Shown: positions 1 to 9,640 of the stretch, piece by piece
Position numbering within the stretch: position 1 is the stretch's first letter
How the letters are laid out: each line of letters starts with the position of its first letter
NCBI GenBank assembly: GCA_009731375.1
Contig: BJOX01000263.1
Coordinates: 83,967 to 129,624 of the forward strand
From: Paulinella micropora
Taxonomy: Eukaryota; Cercozoa; Imbricatea; Euglyphida
DNA length: 45,658 nt
Direction: 5' to 3'
Program-made: the position numbers and the translations under genes
The notes under the pieces: generated by a model
The model's input: the letters and a program-made list of their open reading frames with translations, nothing else
Told to the model about the DNA's origin: nothing
The model's database searches: none

Positions 1-179
<179 letters not shown>

Positions 180-290
180 ATCATCATCATCATCATAATC
201 ATAATAATCATTAATATATACCCAGCAGTTAATTAATCGACCTAAGTATTCCTCCAAATCTATTTAGCTTTGTAGATTGGTACACAGATC

Positions 291-1857
291 ATGCGTTGTT
301 ATTTTAGGCTGCCCCTGCAACTGAGGGTGGAAATGGACCTGAGGACGGAAAATGGCAAATTGCTTGACGAAAAGGCTATATATCTCCAAAAAAAAATAGC
401 TGCGCTGCAGCCACAGAACGAAGAAGTTACTGCACTCAGGAAGCAATATGACGAAAACGTCAAGACACTTATGGACGAGCTGCGTGCGAAAACACAAAAT
501 TGTAATGCGCTTGAAAGTCATTACAAGTTGTTGGCTGGGTTAGTACAAGGCTTGCAAAACCGTCAAGACTTGCAAAAACCTAAGGCGCAATTGCGACCTA
601 AACCACCTTTTGAATTATCACGCGGTCGGTCTACAACACTCTGTCACATGGCAAGTCTGCCACCCGTGCAATCAGGTTCATGGAATACTGCTCGTACTTT
701 AGCAACAACAACAACAAAAAAGAGTCATACGGGTCTTTCTCTGCAAAGCAAAGAAAAAGTCTTCACATGCGACCAGGCTCGTACTATCACGAAAAGTTAT
801 GTTCAAATCGGCTCTGATTTAAGTGGTGCAGTTTGCTCAGTCAAGCTGTTCAATGTCGAGGGTCTTGGCACACCTGTAGTTAGTAAACATGCTAACCTGC
901 CGGAATGTAACCCTGGCAAACGAATGAGGCTTCTGGAGGGTATCAGGGACGAGATGTTCAACCACATCAATTGGATGGTTACACTGAACTCGCGGCAATC
1001 AATACAAAAAGAAATAAAGCTGGGTCGGCGACCTTTTCCAGAAATAATACACTGCGGTGAGACGAATTTTGATCTCTCTGGGGTGGGCATGGGACGTGCA
1101 CCGTTTTGCTGTGAGACCTGGACGGGAGAAAGTTTGTGGCACATTATGAATCATGCGCAAAAAGGATCCAACTTCCAGCATTTTCACTTTTCAGCATCGT
1201 AAGTTAATACCAATGATGATTGTTAGCATAATCAATGTCACTGTAGGTATGATGAAAATATTATCATCACTCTTGATCGCGTCGATATGCTCAAAGCGAT
1301 GGTGCACCTTTCTCTACGTCTTGTGAAGGAACGGGTTCTCCATAGAGACACAAGCTTCGCTAACATTACCTTTTCTCAAGCAAACGATGGGTCCGTATAT
1401 GCATCCGCGATCGATTTTGGGCATATGTGTGAATGGGTTACGCCTGACGAGCGACAGGTTTCAATCAGCAGAAAATTTGCAGGTCACCTCTCTGATTTCA
1501 GTGTTTTATTTTTTGTGTGCTGCAAACTTTGTATGATGGTTGACATCTGACTGTCATGTTCCGTTGAGGTATTTGAGACAACAATTTGGCTTGAAACGTC
1601 ATATCTGCCTAGGCCCTTTGCGGCTCAGCAAGAAGCCTGGTTCAGTGTGCCCCAGCGGACCGGTAGATGAAGCCTGGTCGTTGATGATGTTGATGATGAT
1701 TATTGCTGGCTGGGAGCCTGACTGGATCCGTGGTTCTTCCCAGCAACATGATCGCACTTGGTATGCTACCCAAATTCTTAAATGTTGGGAGCCGAGTCCG
1801 ACGAGTGGATGAAAAACGAGAGCTTCAAGTCACTGCTTGACTCTGAGGTTCTGCTCA

Positions 1858-1910
<53 letters not shown>

Positions 1911-2237
1911 CATACATATATATATATATATGTGTGTGTGTGTGTATGTGTGTGTCTGTATATCTATCTCTATATCTGTTTTCTTCTTCTTCTTCTTCTT
2001 CTTCTTCTTCTTCTTCTTCTTTCATCCATGATTTAGCACGCTCCAGATACCACTCTTCCAAATATCCCAATTATATGCTGTTTTCCTCGTTGTTGCGGCT
2101 TGCAGGGTATCAAACAGATGAAAGAAAAACATCCGCATGAACACAAGTACGTTGAATCTAAAGGGGAAGAGCTGGCAAAAACGTGGGAGAATGCACTGAT
2201 CGGTTTCAGAAATATCATCAACTTTGACAGAGTCTGA
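291..2237 (+). CDS. Host multi-exon gene fragment, protein-kinase-like
   Basis: The first exon (about 291-1198; start uncertain) has a coiled-coil-like N-terminus (residues 20-100) followed by sequence I do not recognise. A GT-AG intron at 1199-1246 joins it in frame to an exon with two kinase hallmarks: an HRD catalytic-loop motif (LHRDTSFANI, near 1340-1370) and a DFG-type motif (AIDFG, near 1408-1422). The spacing fits a eukaryotic protein kinase C-lobe, and the HRD loop vaguely resembles fungal FunK1 kinases. After about 1500 the frame becomes unclear and a (CT)n(TA)n(TTC)n microsatellite intervenes. A plausible last exon begins after ttgcag at 2106 and ends at TGA 2235-2237 (43 codons). 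The middle exons and the kinase N-lobe are not confidently found, so the gene may be degenerate. Confidence 0.45.
1199..1246 (+). other. 48-nt GT-AG intron in the kinase-like gene
   Basis: It begins with gtaagt and ends with ctgtag. Removing it joins two open frames without a shift and leads into the HRD motif. This short intron shows that the flanking DNA is eukaryotic nuclear sequence. Confidence 0.6.
1855..2022. repeat. Compound microsatellite (CT)n(TA)n(TG)n(TTC)n
   Basis: Consecutive dinucleotide CT, TA and TG runs are followed by about 13 TTC triplets. The array lies inside or between exons of the kinase-like gene. The low-complexity frames across it are not genes. Confidence 0.95.
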
Positions 2238-2994
2238 GCCAATTTTGAACCCCGATTGGGTTTCATTCGAAACCAATCATCGCTGAATCTAGCGGAATTT
2301 AGAATGAGCATATTAACAACAGTGCTTGCAGCAACCACTCATCTGTTGTCTACTCAATAAAATGCATTCGGGCCTAACACTTGGGAGGTACCTAGACTGA
2401 AAGTGCCAGGATGTCCGGTATACTAGCTTAATATATTATATTCTTGCGGACGTTCGGATGTCAAATTAGTCAAACATAGGAATTAAATTAGTGAATGTTT
2501 AGAGATCAAATTAGCAGGTGTAATTTAACTCTGCTTTATTAGTTTGAATATTACTAATAATATCAATGCCGGGTTCGCAAAATGAATCACTTAAATTTAG
2601 TAAGAATGATCATGAGTAGTTCATATAATTTTTAGTAGTTCATATATTAATAATATAATATATATTATTAATACAATATTAAAATATTAATCTTATTAAT
2701 AATAATACAATGAGGCGATGCCTGATTAAAATCTGTGTCATTTGGTGGCCAAACTGCCAAACTCATGGACCGAACTGTTCCAAAAGAAAATTTTTGGTTT
2801 TAATTATATTTCAGCAAATAAAACTAAATTTCTAGTCAATTCGTTGAAAATACCGACTCAGACGTATCAGTACTACTAACTATCAGTACCGGTAGTCGGA
2901 ACAGTAGTCACCGCTGAGTAGTAGTCCAGAGGCTTAGCGTGGTTTTTAAAGTGAGACCCCCACCGTAAAATCCGGGACCCCCTCATTTTACCGT
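2238..2994. other. Host intergenic sequence with one dispersed repeat
   Basis: AT-rich sequence with short TTAATA-type repeats at 2640-2710 and no credible gene. Positions 2710-2765 recur, inverted and diverged, at 26482-26537 on the other side of element 1. Confidence 0.6.
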
Positions 2995-3719
<725 letters not shown>

Positions 3720-3720
<1 letters not shown>

Positions 3721-3945
3721 CTCCTCATCCTCCTCCTCATCCTCCTCATCCTTCTGAACATCGATATTCTTATCCTCCTGGTCCTCTGTTTCTTCATCCT
3801 CCTCCTTTGCTTCACCGTTCTTTTCTATTGCCCGCTCCTGGTCTAGCTTCTTCACTAGCTTCATACTCTCCATCTCCTCAGAAAACTAGTCTTGTGCCCC
3901 TTCATCATAGTAATCGTCGAAATCGGAGTCGGACGGCGTATCCAT
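3720..3945 (-). pseudogene. Acidic host exon fragment with an in-frame TAG
   Basis: Reading left from ATG 3945 gives an Asp/Ser/Tyr-rich start (MDTPSDSDFDDYYDEG). An in-frame TAG follows at 3888-3886, and the same frame then continues as a Glu/Asp/Lys-rich segment until it runs into the (GA)n repeat near 3720. The non-repetitive beginning suggests a real N-terminal acidic exon, now broken by a stop or by a sequencing error. Acidic low-complexity regions can arise from GAG/GAT repeats, so coding status is uncertain and no function is assigned. Confidence 0.25.
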
Positions 3946-4132
3946 GCTAGAGAAACGGGGTTTATCTACATGTATATGTATGTAAATGTGCATAGTATGT
4001 ACACTATAATGTTGATTGTAAGTCATGGAGGCCATAGCAAGACAGACGAGAATTCAAGAAACTTCACAGACTTCACGTAAAATACGGTGATTTTGGCGCT
4101 TTGATGGATTGTTGCTGCTGAGGCCGTCAGTT

Positions 4133-4606
4133 TGTCGTGTGTTTCTGTTTGTTCTGAGGCTCTTGCAGCTCAACTGAAGTTGGATGGCCTAAATAGACAT
4201 GGCGAAGAAAGGCCATCAGTCGATACATTTACAGCAGAAGATAATTCCACTGTAGATGAACTCACTCACACATATGTAACTCCTAGGCGTTGAAAGGGAC
4301 AAACCAGCGAAGGTTACATTGTCCTATACAATAATTGAATTGTACTTGCCTCGTTTACAGTAGTCCCTTCGCAGAACTATTGTAAACGAGGCACGTACAA
4401 TTCAATTATTTTGTAGGATAATGTAACCTTCGCTGGTTTGTCCCTTTCAACGCCTAGGAGTTACATATGTGTGAGTGAGTTCATCTACAGTGGAATTATC
4501 TTCTGCTGTAAATGTCTCGACTGATGGCCTTTCTTCGCCATGTCTATTTAGGCCATCCAACTTCAGTTGAGCTGCAAGAGCCTCAGAACAAACAAAAACA
4601 CACGAC
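4133..4606. repeat. 474-bp near-perfect palindrome (inverted duplication)
   Basis: The left arm 4133-4364 and right arm 4376-4606 are reverse complements with few mismatches, separated by an 11-nt loop. Each arm contains a short open stretch (beginning A-L-A-A-Q-L-K-L-D-G) ending at a stop after the residues TPRR, so it may be a duplicated host exon end with its 3' flank. It lies 60 bp outside element 1 and is separated from it by (CATA)n. Confidence 0.93.
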
Positions 4607-4669
4607 ATGCATGCATACATGCATACATACATGCATGCATACATGTATACACGCATACACATACATACA
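4607..4669. repeat. (CATA)n/(CATG)n microsatellite at the left end of element 1
   Basis: CATA and CATG tetranucleotides run up to the first base of the terminal inverted repeat. The last six bases before the element, cataca (4664-4669), equal the first six after it (25349-25354). That fits a 6-bp target-site duplication of Polinton type, but the repeat context makes it only suggestive. Confidence 0.85.
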
Positions 4670-4984
4670 ACTACTATAGGTATTACTATAGCACACTTAT
4701 CTTTTTATATAAAATAAGGCTATTTTCATATAAATTCGTCTTACTGTTAATTTCAATAAAAATATACATAATTTCATCCAAATTCAATACAAGCATTCTT
4801 AATCAATAAATAGTCCATATTTGAATTTCTCTCAAACTCTAAAAAAAAGATAACTCATCTATCTTTTGCCAAATCAACACGAAGAGACATCAAAACCCGT
4901 CTCTTAGTTTTTACTGCTGTGCTAGACTTAGTTATCTTTTTTTGAAAAAATGAAAGTCCTCTCCTGTTGCGAGTTTGATTAATT
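4670..4984 (+). repeat. Left terminal inverted repeat of element 1
   Basis: It begins ACTACTATAGG and matches the reverse complement of 25033-25348 with only a few substitutions and indels. It contains an internal hairpin system: a 14-15 nt arm (4841-4855, ending gataact) pairs with 4930-4943 (agttatc...), and inside that agagac (4883-4888) pairs with gtctct (4899-4904). No gene lies in it. Confidence 0.95.
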
Positions 4985-5010
4985 AATTTTTTACCACTCT
5001 ATATAGACCA

Positions 5011-5298
5011 ATGACCACCCTCACCAGACTATGTGAGAAGTTTGAGAAACTCTCTATTGAAAATAAAAAAGAAACATTTTCTATTACCGATGTTAAAAAG
5101 ATAATTACTGACGAAATCCAAACGATTGAAAATGCACGGGCAGGCAAGCCAAGGGATATTTTTCCATTCGGTAAATATAAAGGTAAGAAAATTCAAGATG
5201 TTGCTACCATTGACAAACCATATCTAGAATGGGTTATGAAACAGCAGTGGTTTGAGAAATTTACAGACATTAAAAGTGAAGTAAAAAAATATATTTGA
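5011..5298 (+). CDS. 95-aa protein with ExoX-C/DUF3820-like domain
   Basis: A small soluble protein. The N-terminal half (1-50) is helical and charged. The C-terminal half carries FPFGKYKGKKIQDV followed by PYLEWVMKQ, the signature of the small domain found at the C-terminus of exonuclease X-like proteins and in DUF3820 proteins, which are presumed to bind nucleic acid. No nuclease domain is attached, so it is probably an accessory binding protein. It is the first gene inside the left TIR. A TATA-like tctataTAGA sits about 5 nt before the ATG, and this start is conserved in element 2 (44385). The next gene follows after 41 bp, so the two are probably co-expressed. The biological role is unknown. 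Confidence 0.8.
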   Translation: MTTLTRLCEKFEKLSIENKKETFSITDVKKIITDEIQTIENARAGKPRDIFPFGKYKGKKIQDVATIDKPYLEWVMKQQWFEKFTDIKSEVKKYI

Positions 5299-5339
5299 TA
5301 TTTTTGCTAAAAGATTTTTTTAATATTTATATATATATC

Positions 5340-5759
5340 ATGTCAGACCTGTCAACCAAACAGGACTACTTGAATGAAATTGAAAAATGGAACCTTGATG
5401 TTTCTATTAAAAAGCCCACGATTAAATGGACTAAGCCTGACATTGTTTCTTTCTATGAGCAATACAAACCCCGCGACGACAATGTGAAAGTAGTTATTCC
5501 ATTGGAAGCCATAACGGATAACTCCAACGTAGTTGAAGATGCGACCTTCGGTCAGCAAGAAGAGAGCACTCCTTTTAAGGCGAGTGATTTAAAAGAGACA
5601 GGTATCACGGAAATAAAGGCAAATGTAGAAGAAGAGATAGCGACTGCTACATCCATAGGTGATAAAGAGACTGCTATAGAATGTACAGAAGAAGGATGTA
5701 TATTAAGGAAAGCGAGCGATGTTATTCGTGTTGTAAAAGAAAAATACCAAAAAAAATAA
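5340..5759 (+). CDS. 139-aa conserved PLV protein, function unknown
   Basis: I chose the ATG at 5340, not the in-frame one at 5295, because the protein then begins MSDLSTKQDYLNEIEKWNLD and matches the element 2 homologue at 44700 from its first residues. A (TA)n run directly precedes the ATG. Residues 1-60 (IKKPTIKWTKPDIVSFYEQY) are highly conserved between elements and resemble no family I can name. The C-terminal part differs: here it ends in a Glu-rich linker and a short tail with two cysteines (ECTEEGC), whereas element 2 ends in an ExoX-C-like domain. The gene converges on the surface-protein gene at 5792, with 32 bp between stops. Confidence 0.75.
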   Translation: MSDLSTKQDYLNEIEKWNLDVSIKKPTIKWTKPDIVSFYEQYKPRDDNVKVVIPLEAITDNSNVVEDATFGQQEESTPFKASDLKETGITEIKANVEEEIATATSIGDKETAIECTEEGCILRKASDVIRVVKEKYQKK

Positions 5760-5791
5760 AAAATCAAATCACTCACACATTCTTTTTTGCT

Positions 5792-7033
5792 TTATTGGTC
5801 CTCTATAAAGTTAGCAATAACATTAATATTACCATTTCCACCTGCCGACACAGCCTTTTGTGTGAATGTCAAAACATCGTTCGGTGTTAATTGAATATCG
5901 TAGGTTCTTAGATTAATTTGTTGAGTTGAGGTAGCATTAACATAAATCTTAAAAATTGTTGTTCCGTTCGCAATCGCAGTTGCTTTTGTGTCTGTATCTA
6001 CAATTGAAGTTTTGGCATCAACATCAGCAAAACCCGCCCCTGTCAGTGTTCCGTTCAATACCATTCTGACGACATTAGCCTTAGTATCTTCATTAGTAAT
6101 ACTTATCAACGAAGGAAAGACATTTGAATTGTTGGTTAGGCTATTATTGAATAGTGCTTTATTCCTGATACTTAAAATGGGGCTTTCGGTTATATTACCT
6201 GCTTCACTCCCTTCCGCCGTATTTGTAATACTTGTGTTAATAGTGTTGGTTCCCTCAACAAGCAAACTACAACTGGCTGTCTTCAGTCTTTGTATTCCAA
6301 CTCCAACATTATTATTAATAATTCGTGCTACAAATGGCAATGTAGTATTCCGCAGACTGACACCAGTGTTGGCATTTGCATACTTAATCGTATGGACTAA
6401 CTGAAAATCGCCTGTCTTTGGATTTTCAATAGAAAACTTAATAGCACCAAAGCCTAAGTATTGAAATTGAATTTGAAATACATTTCCCTTCGTCCAGTCT
6501 AATACAGGCATATCTCCTGTTCCGTCGCACGGGTCATCCCAGTATGCTTGATAAAATGCGTTTGGGATTCCTCCTATACAATGTAGAATAATCATTCCTT
6601 CATCTCTAGTTTTGTAAAAGTAGAAACCATTAGATAAATCGTTATCTCCGATACCTATCCACGAATAATAATCTTCGGTTTCGTCTGTTGTCCATAAAGC
6701 AGTGAAGCGGGCTACAACACCCATACCAGTGCGATATTTTATTTTTCTTTTGCTTACCATACTAGTATCAGCGGTAGCATTAGCAGTTGTTTTCAATTCC
6801 GCCATATTATTCAGAAATGAAACACTCGCATTTGTCTGAGTTAATGTCCATATCCGTGTATTAATGATATATGGAAAGATTTCCTGTAATACAGGTGTTA
6901 AGGAACTGGTTAGGGCTTCACCAAAAGCAGTCTTCATATGATTAGTTTCAATGTGTCCGTCATATCCGACTTTGACATTTATAAATTTTTTGTCTGGATT
7001 TTGTGTGATTAAATTTCTAAGGTGAGTAGTCAT
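5792..7033 (-). CDS. Putative virion surface protein (413 aa)
   Basis: Intact frame from ATG 7033. There is no signal peptide or membrane segment. The sequence is rich in Thr, Asn and aromatic residues, typical of beta-rich structural or adhesion proteins. Residues about 100-220 have alternating aromatic and polar residues (YYSWIGIGDNDLSNGFYFY) like a lectin-type beta sandwich, but I cannot name a family. The C-terminal 150 residues are strongly conserved in element 2 (45139-45658), including VVRMVLNGTLTGAGFADVD. It is the last gene of the leftward late block, 58 bp after the major capsid gene, which supports a virion role. A capsid decoration or host-attachment function is inference. Confidence 0.6.
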   Translation of the reverse strand: MTTHLRNLITQNPDKKFINVKVGYDGHIETNHMKTAFGEALTSSLTPVLQEIFPYIINTRIWTLTQTNASVSFLNNMAELKTTANATADTSMVSKRKIKYRTGMGVVARFTALWTTDETEDYYSWIGIGDNDLSNGFYFYKTRDEGMIILHCIGGIPNAFYQAYWDDPCDGTGDMPVLDWTKGNVFQIQFQYLGFGAIKFSIENPKTGDFQLVHTIKYANANTGVSLRNTTLPFVARIINNNVGVGIQRLKTASCSLLVEGTNTINTSITNTAEGSEAGNITESPILSIRNKALFNNSLTNNSNVFPSLISITNEDTKANVVRMVLNGTLTGAGFADVDAKTSIVDTDTKATAIANGTTIFKIYVNATSTQQINLRTYDIQLTPNDVLTFTQKAVSAGGNGNINVIANFIEDQ

Positions 7034-7091
7034 TGTTTGTGTATATGAAACAAAAAATAATTTTCTTTCTTTTTATTGATTTCATAAATAT

Positions 7092-8597
7092 CTACGACAT
7101 TAGGATTTCAATTCCCTTAACAAGCACACTTCGTTGAAGAATGGCAAATGTGTAGTGATTGAGATTGTTTCCCGCAGTGGTTGAAGAGAATTCATATCGT
7201 CTCTCAGTGTCAAGGCTCAGACCGCTTACCTCATAGCCGTCGGTATCCTTATCGCACAGCGGGCGGTTATTATCAAAGGAATCAACATGAAACCAGTTAT
7301 AGTGATACACATTTGAATTCAAAATGGCACTCCCCTTTAATTTATTTTTCAAAAGCATATAATCCTCATTCTTCAAAGTATCAACATCAAATTGTTGAAG
7401 ACGAGTTCCATCAAGGGTTGTGTAGTATGTCTTAATTTTCTTTGAAGCAGTATTTGGGGCTGCAACACCATCAGTTCTATTATCATTATCAAAAGCAGTG
7501 TAAGAAGTCTCAGTATTGTTGAAAGCGGAAGTATAAATACGACGAATTCTTTCACCCTGTGAGCGGTTCATCTTTATGACAAAATTTTGCTGTCCTGTTT
7601 GAAGATTTTGTTTCCAAGCAATGGGATATTCAATCTTAAAAGGAAAGCCTTCACCAGCGATCTTCTGTTGGACACCAAGAATAACATTAGGATCAGTTTC
7701 CACGGCGAGAAACAAATTCAAATCAGAAATAGTAGCACCAACAGCATTTGCTGCAGCACCAGCAGAGATAGCACTAACATCAGTTCCATAGAAGAAAGTA
7801 CGATTGGTTGCCTCCCACACAATACGCATATCCAAAATTTCATTGAAACCGATTGTCTTATCCAGTTCAAAAATTGTTCCAAATAGCATTCCCAAAGGAA
7901 GTTTAACACTGATAACAGGGTCTGCACCATTATTACTACCACCTTCAAAATACTTCGCCTCATCATAATCTACATTAACAAGGTTGTAATTTCCCGCACC
8001 GCTTGTAGCAGTCGCGCTGTCGTTAAAACGCCGAGCATTCACACTCGGGACTTTATAGTAATTATTAACTGCTGTTATGAGTGTAGCAGTATCAGCAGCA
8101 TCGCCAATTGCCTTCTTTTCAGTTCTACTTCCTACAACAATCTTTCCAACATTACACTTTTGAAGCATCGCACCAGAGCCAGTTTTGCCTTCTGTGGCGG
8201 TATCATAGTCTCCGTGATTTTCCAAGGCCTTAAATTTTTCAAAACTAATCTCAGGTTTCCAAATCATCTTAGTGTAATTTCCAACATGTTGAAGATTACA
8301 CAGATACTGCCCGCTTCGGCTACGAAGTTCAATCGTTTTAATCATAGACAGACAATCCATAAAAATACGATTGTATGTATTAGCACCATTGCCTGTTGGT
8401 GTGTAAGTAAATCGCAACACAGACCTTGCGAGGTTCAAAGGACGGGTAGGAATTTCAAATGTGCTTTCCAGACCTCCAGCAGTAGTGAGATTCACATTTG
8501 CCGACCCTTCACGGCTGGTAAGTTTATTTAATTCATATTTTCCTGACAACAGTTCCTTTGTCTGATGGACTAGTTCTCCTCCGTATCGGACGGGCAT
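7092..8597 (-). CDS. Major capsid protein, double jelly-roll type (501 aa)
   Basis: Intact frame with ATG at 8597. Length and Asn/Thr/Gly-rich beta composition fit the double jelly-roll capsid proteins of PLVs, virophages and Polintons. The N-terminus (FEIPTRPLNLARSVLRF) reads like the first strands of the N-terminal jelly roll. A second beta-rich half starts around residue 300 (FPFKIEYPIAWKQNLQTGQQ). The position, directly downstream of the penton gene and near protease and ATPase, is the usual Polinton morphogenesis arrangement. The assignment rests on size, composition and context; a structure prediction showing two jelly rolls would settle it. The role is the hexon-like building block of the icosahedral shell. 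Confidence 0.75.
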   Translation of the reverse strand: MPVRYGGELVHQTKELLSGKYELNKLTSREGSANVNLTTAGGLESTFEIPTRPLNLARSVLRFTYTPTGNGANTYNRIFMDCLSMIKTIELRSRSGQYLCNLQHVGNYTKMIWKPEISFEKFKALENHGDYDTATEGKTGSGAMLQKCNVGKIVVGSRTEKKAIGDAADTATLITAVNNYYKVPSVNARRFNDSATATSGAGNYNLVNVDYDEAKYFEGGSNNGADPVISVKLPLGMLFGTIFELDKTIGFNEILDMRIVWEATNRTFFYGTDVSAISAGAAANAVGATISDLNLFLAVETDPNVILGVQQKIAGEGFPFKIEYPIAWKQNLQTGQQNFVIKMNRSQGERIRRIYTSAFNNTETSYTAFDNDNRTDGVAAPNTASKKIKTYYTTLDGTRLQQFDVDTLKNEDYMLLKNKLKGSAILNSNVYHYNWFHVDSFDNNRPLCDKDTDGYEVSGLSLDTERRYEFSSTTAGNNLNHYTFAILQRSVLVKGIEILMS

Positions 8598-8682
8598 TTT
8601 TTGTTTTGTTTTTAAGTGGTGTAAGTTGATTCATACACGAAATATATTTATAGAAAAAAAAAATAATTAAAATAAATATCAA

Positions 8683-9494
8683 TCACTTGGATTTCAACAA
8701 ATTGAAAAATGAATTAAATAAACTAAAATAATTAGTTTCACGATAAACCAATAAAGTCATAACGATACCTAAACCATTAAGATTAATTGCTTGGTCGTTT
8801 TCGTCCGTCAAATAAAACCTGAATACCTTGTTTGAATTAGCGGACAATGTTTTACCATACTCAGACCCGCTTCCATCATAGATAACAGAACCAAAAGGAA
8901 TTTCGTTGGCTGTGTATATTTCTTGTAGCACATGATTATCACCTTCATTCACCAAATCCGATTGAAGGTATAAAGTCTTTTCTCCAGTTAGAATAATCAC
9001 ATTTGGCGACTTAATAAAATCATTGGCGAAGAAATATGTTGAGTTTCTATCAAAACCCATAACCTCATGAATACGGGTATCAGCATCAAATATAAACCGC
9101 GGTTGAATACCTCCGTTATTTGAAACACTGAATGTTAATTTACCATCCTCCGCTTCTGTGTTTGTATTGTTGCTTGAGACAACATAAGTATAGTCATTCG
9201 GACTTTCTGCCGTCAGTATCTCAGACAACTTATTTTTAAGTTGTTTATTGTGTAGTTTCCCTCAGGTATCGTAATTAAAGTCTCATACCCGTCTTCGGAT
9301 AATGTAAAAGTATTACATGGCGAAGCCACAGAGTAATACGATTTCGGCACATAGATATGAAGAATTTTACAATGTGTGGGATTGTCTAGCCCCTTCATAT
9401 TGACTTCGTGTGTAAAGTCGCTATCCGTTCCCGTTATTCTATTTTTACTATTTATGTAATAGATACCAGAACTTCTTCCTCCCTTATAGTCCAT
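8683..9494 (-). CDS. Minor capsid (penton) protein, frameshifted
   Basis: Two overlapping frames make up one gene. The first part starts at ATG 9494 (MDYKGGRSSG) and contains IYYINSKNRITGTDSDF and IYVPKSYYSV, the pattern I associate with PLV and virophage single jelly-roll penton proteins. It runs out of frame near 9235. The rest continues in another frame to the stop at 8683, with beta-rich sequence and a hydrophobic end. The break lies at a short A-run, so it may be a sequencing error. The 9494 start is preferred over an in-frame ATG at 9527 because the conserved upstream module (9495-9549) ends exactly there, as it does at the integrase. The expected role is the capsid vertices. Confidence 0.7.
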
Positions 9495-9549
9495 TGATAT
9501 TTTAGAATTGCGTTTCGTGCTCCGCACTCTCGCTTATTCTAAACATCGT
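9495..9549 (-). promoter_or_regulatory. Module B: 55-bp inverted-repeat element before penton ATG
   Basis: About 93% identical to 18181-18235 in the opposite orientation, where it directly precedes the integrase ATG. It contains an arm TTTAGAAT and its complement ATTCTAAA around a GC-richer centre (GCGAGAGTGCG). Probably a promoter or operator; other roles are discussed in the findings. Confidence 0.75.
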
Positions 9550-9607
9550 TTTTTTCTTTTTCAAAAAAATTAATGCTTATTGTAATCCTTAAAAGTGCGT
9601 AGCCCCC

Positions 9608-9640
9608 GATGTTTGTTGAAGACGAAGTCTGAAACAAATA
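9608..9640 (-). terminator. Module A stem-loop directly after the protease stop
   Basis: Starting 2 nt beyond the protease TGA, TTTGTT (9617-9612 side) pairs with AACAAA (9633-9638), and GAC-TTC-GTC forms an inner stem. The same two-stem layout follows the 172-aa gene at 18119-18145, with a changed but still paired outer stem. It is followed by CATCG, which pairs with CGATG at the start of module B. Confidence 0.65.

Noticed and set aside
5988-6404. 138-codon + strand frame opposite the surface-protein gene
   Set aside because: It is the antisense shadow of an intact gene conserved in element 2.
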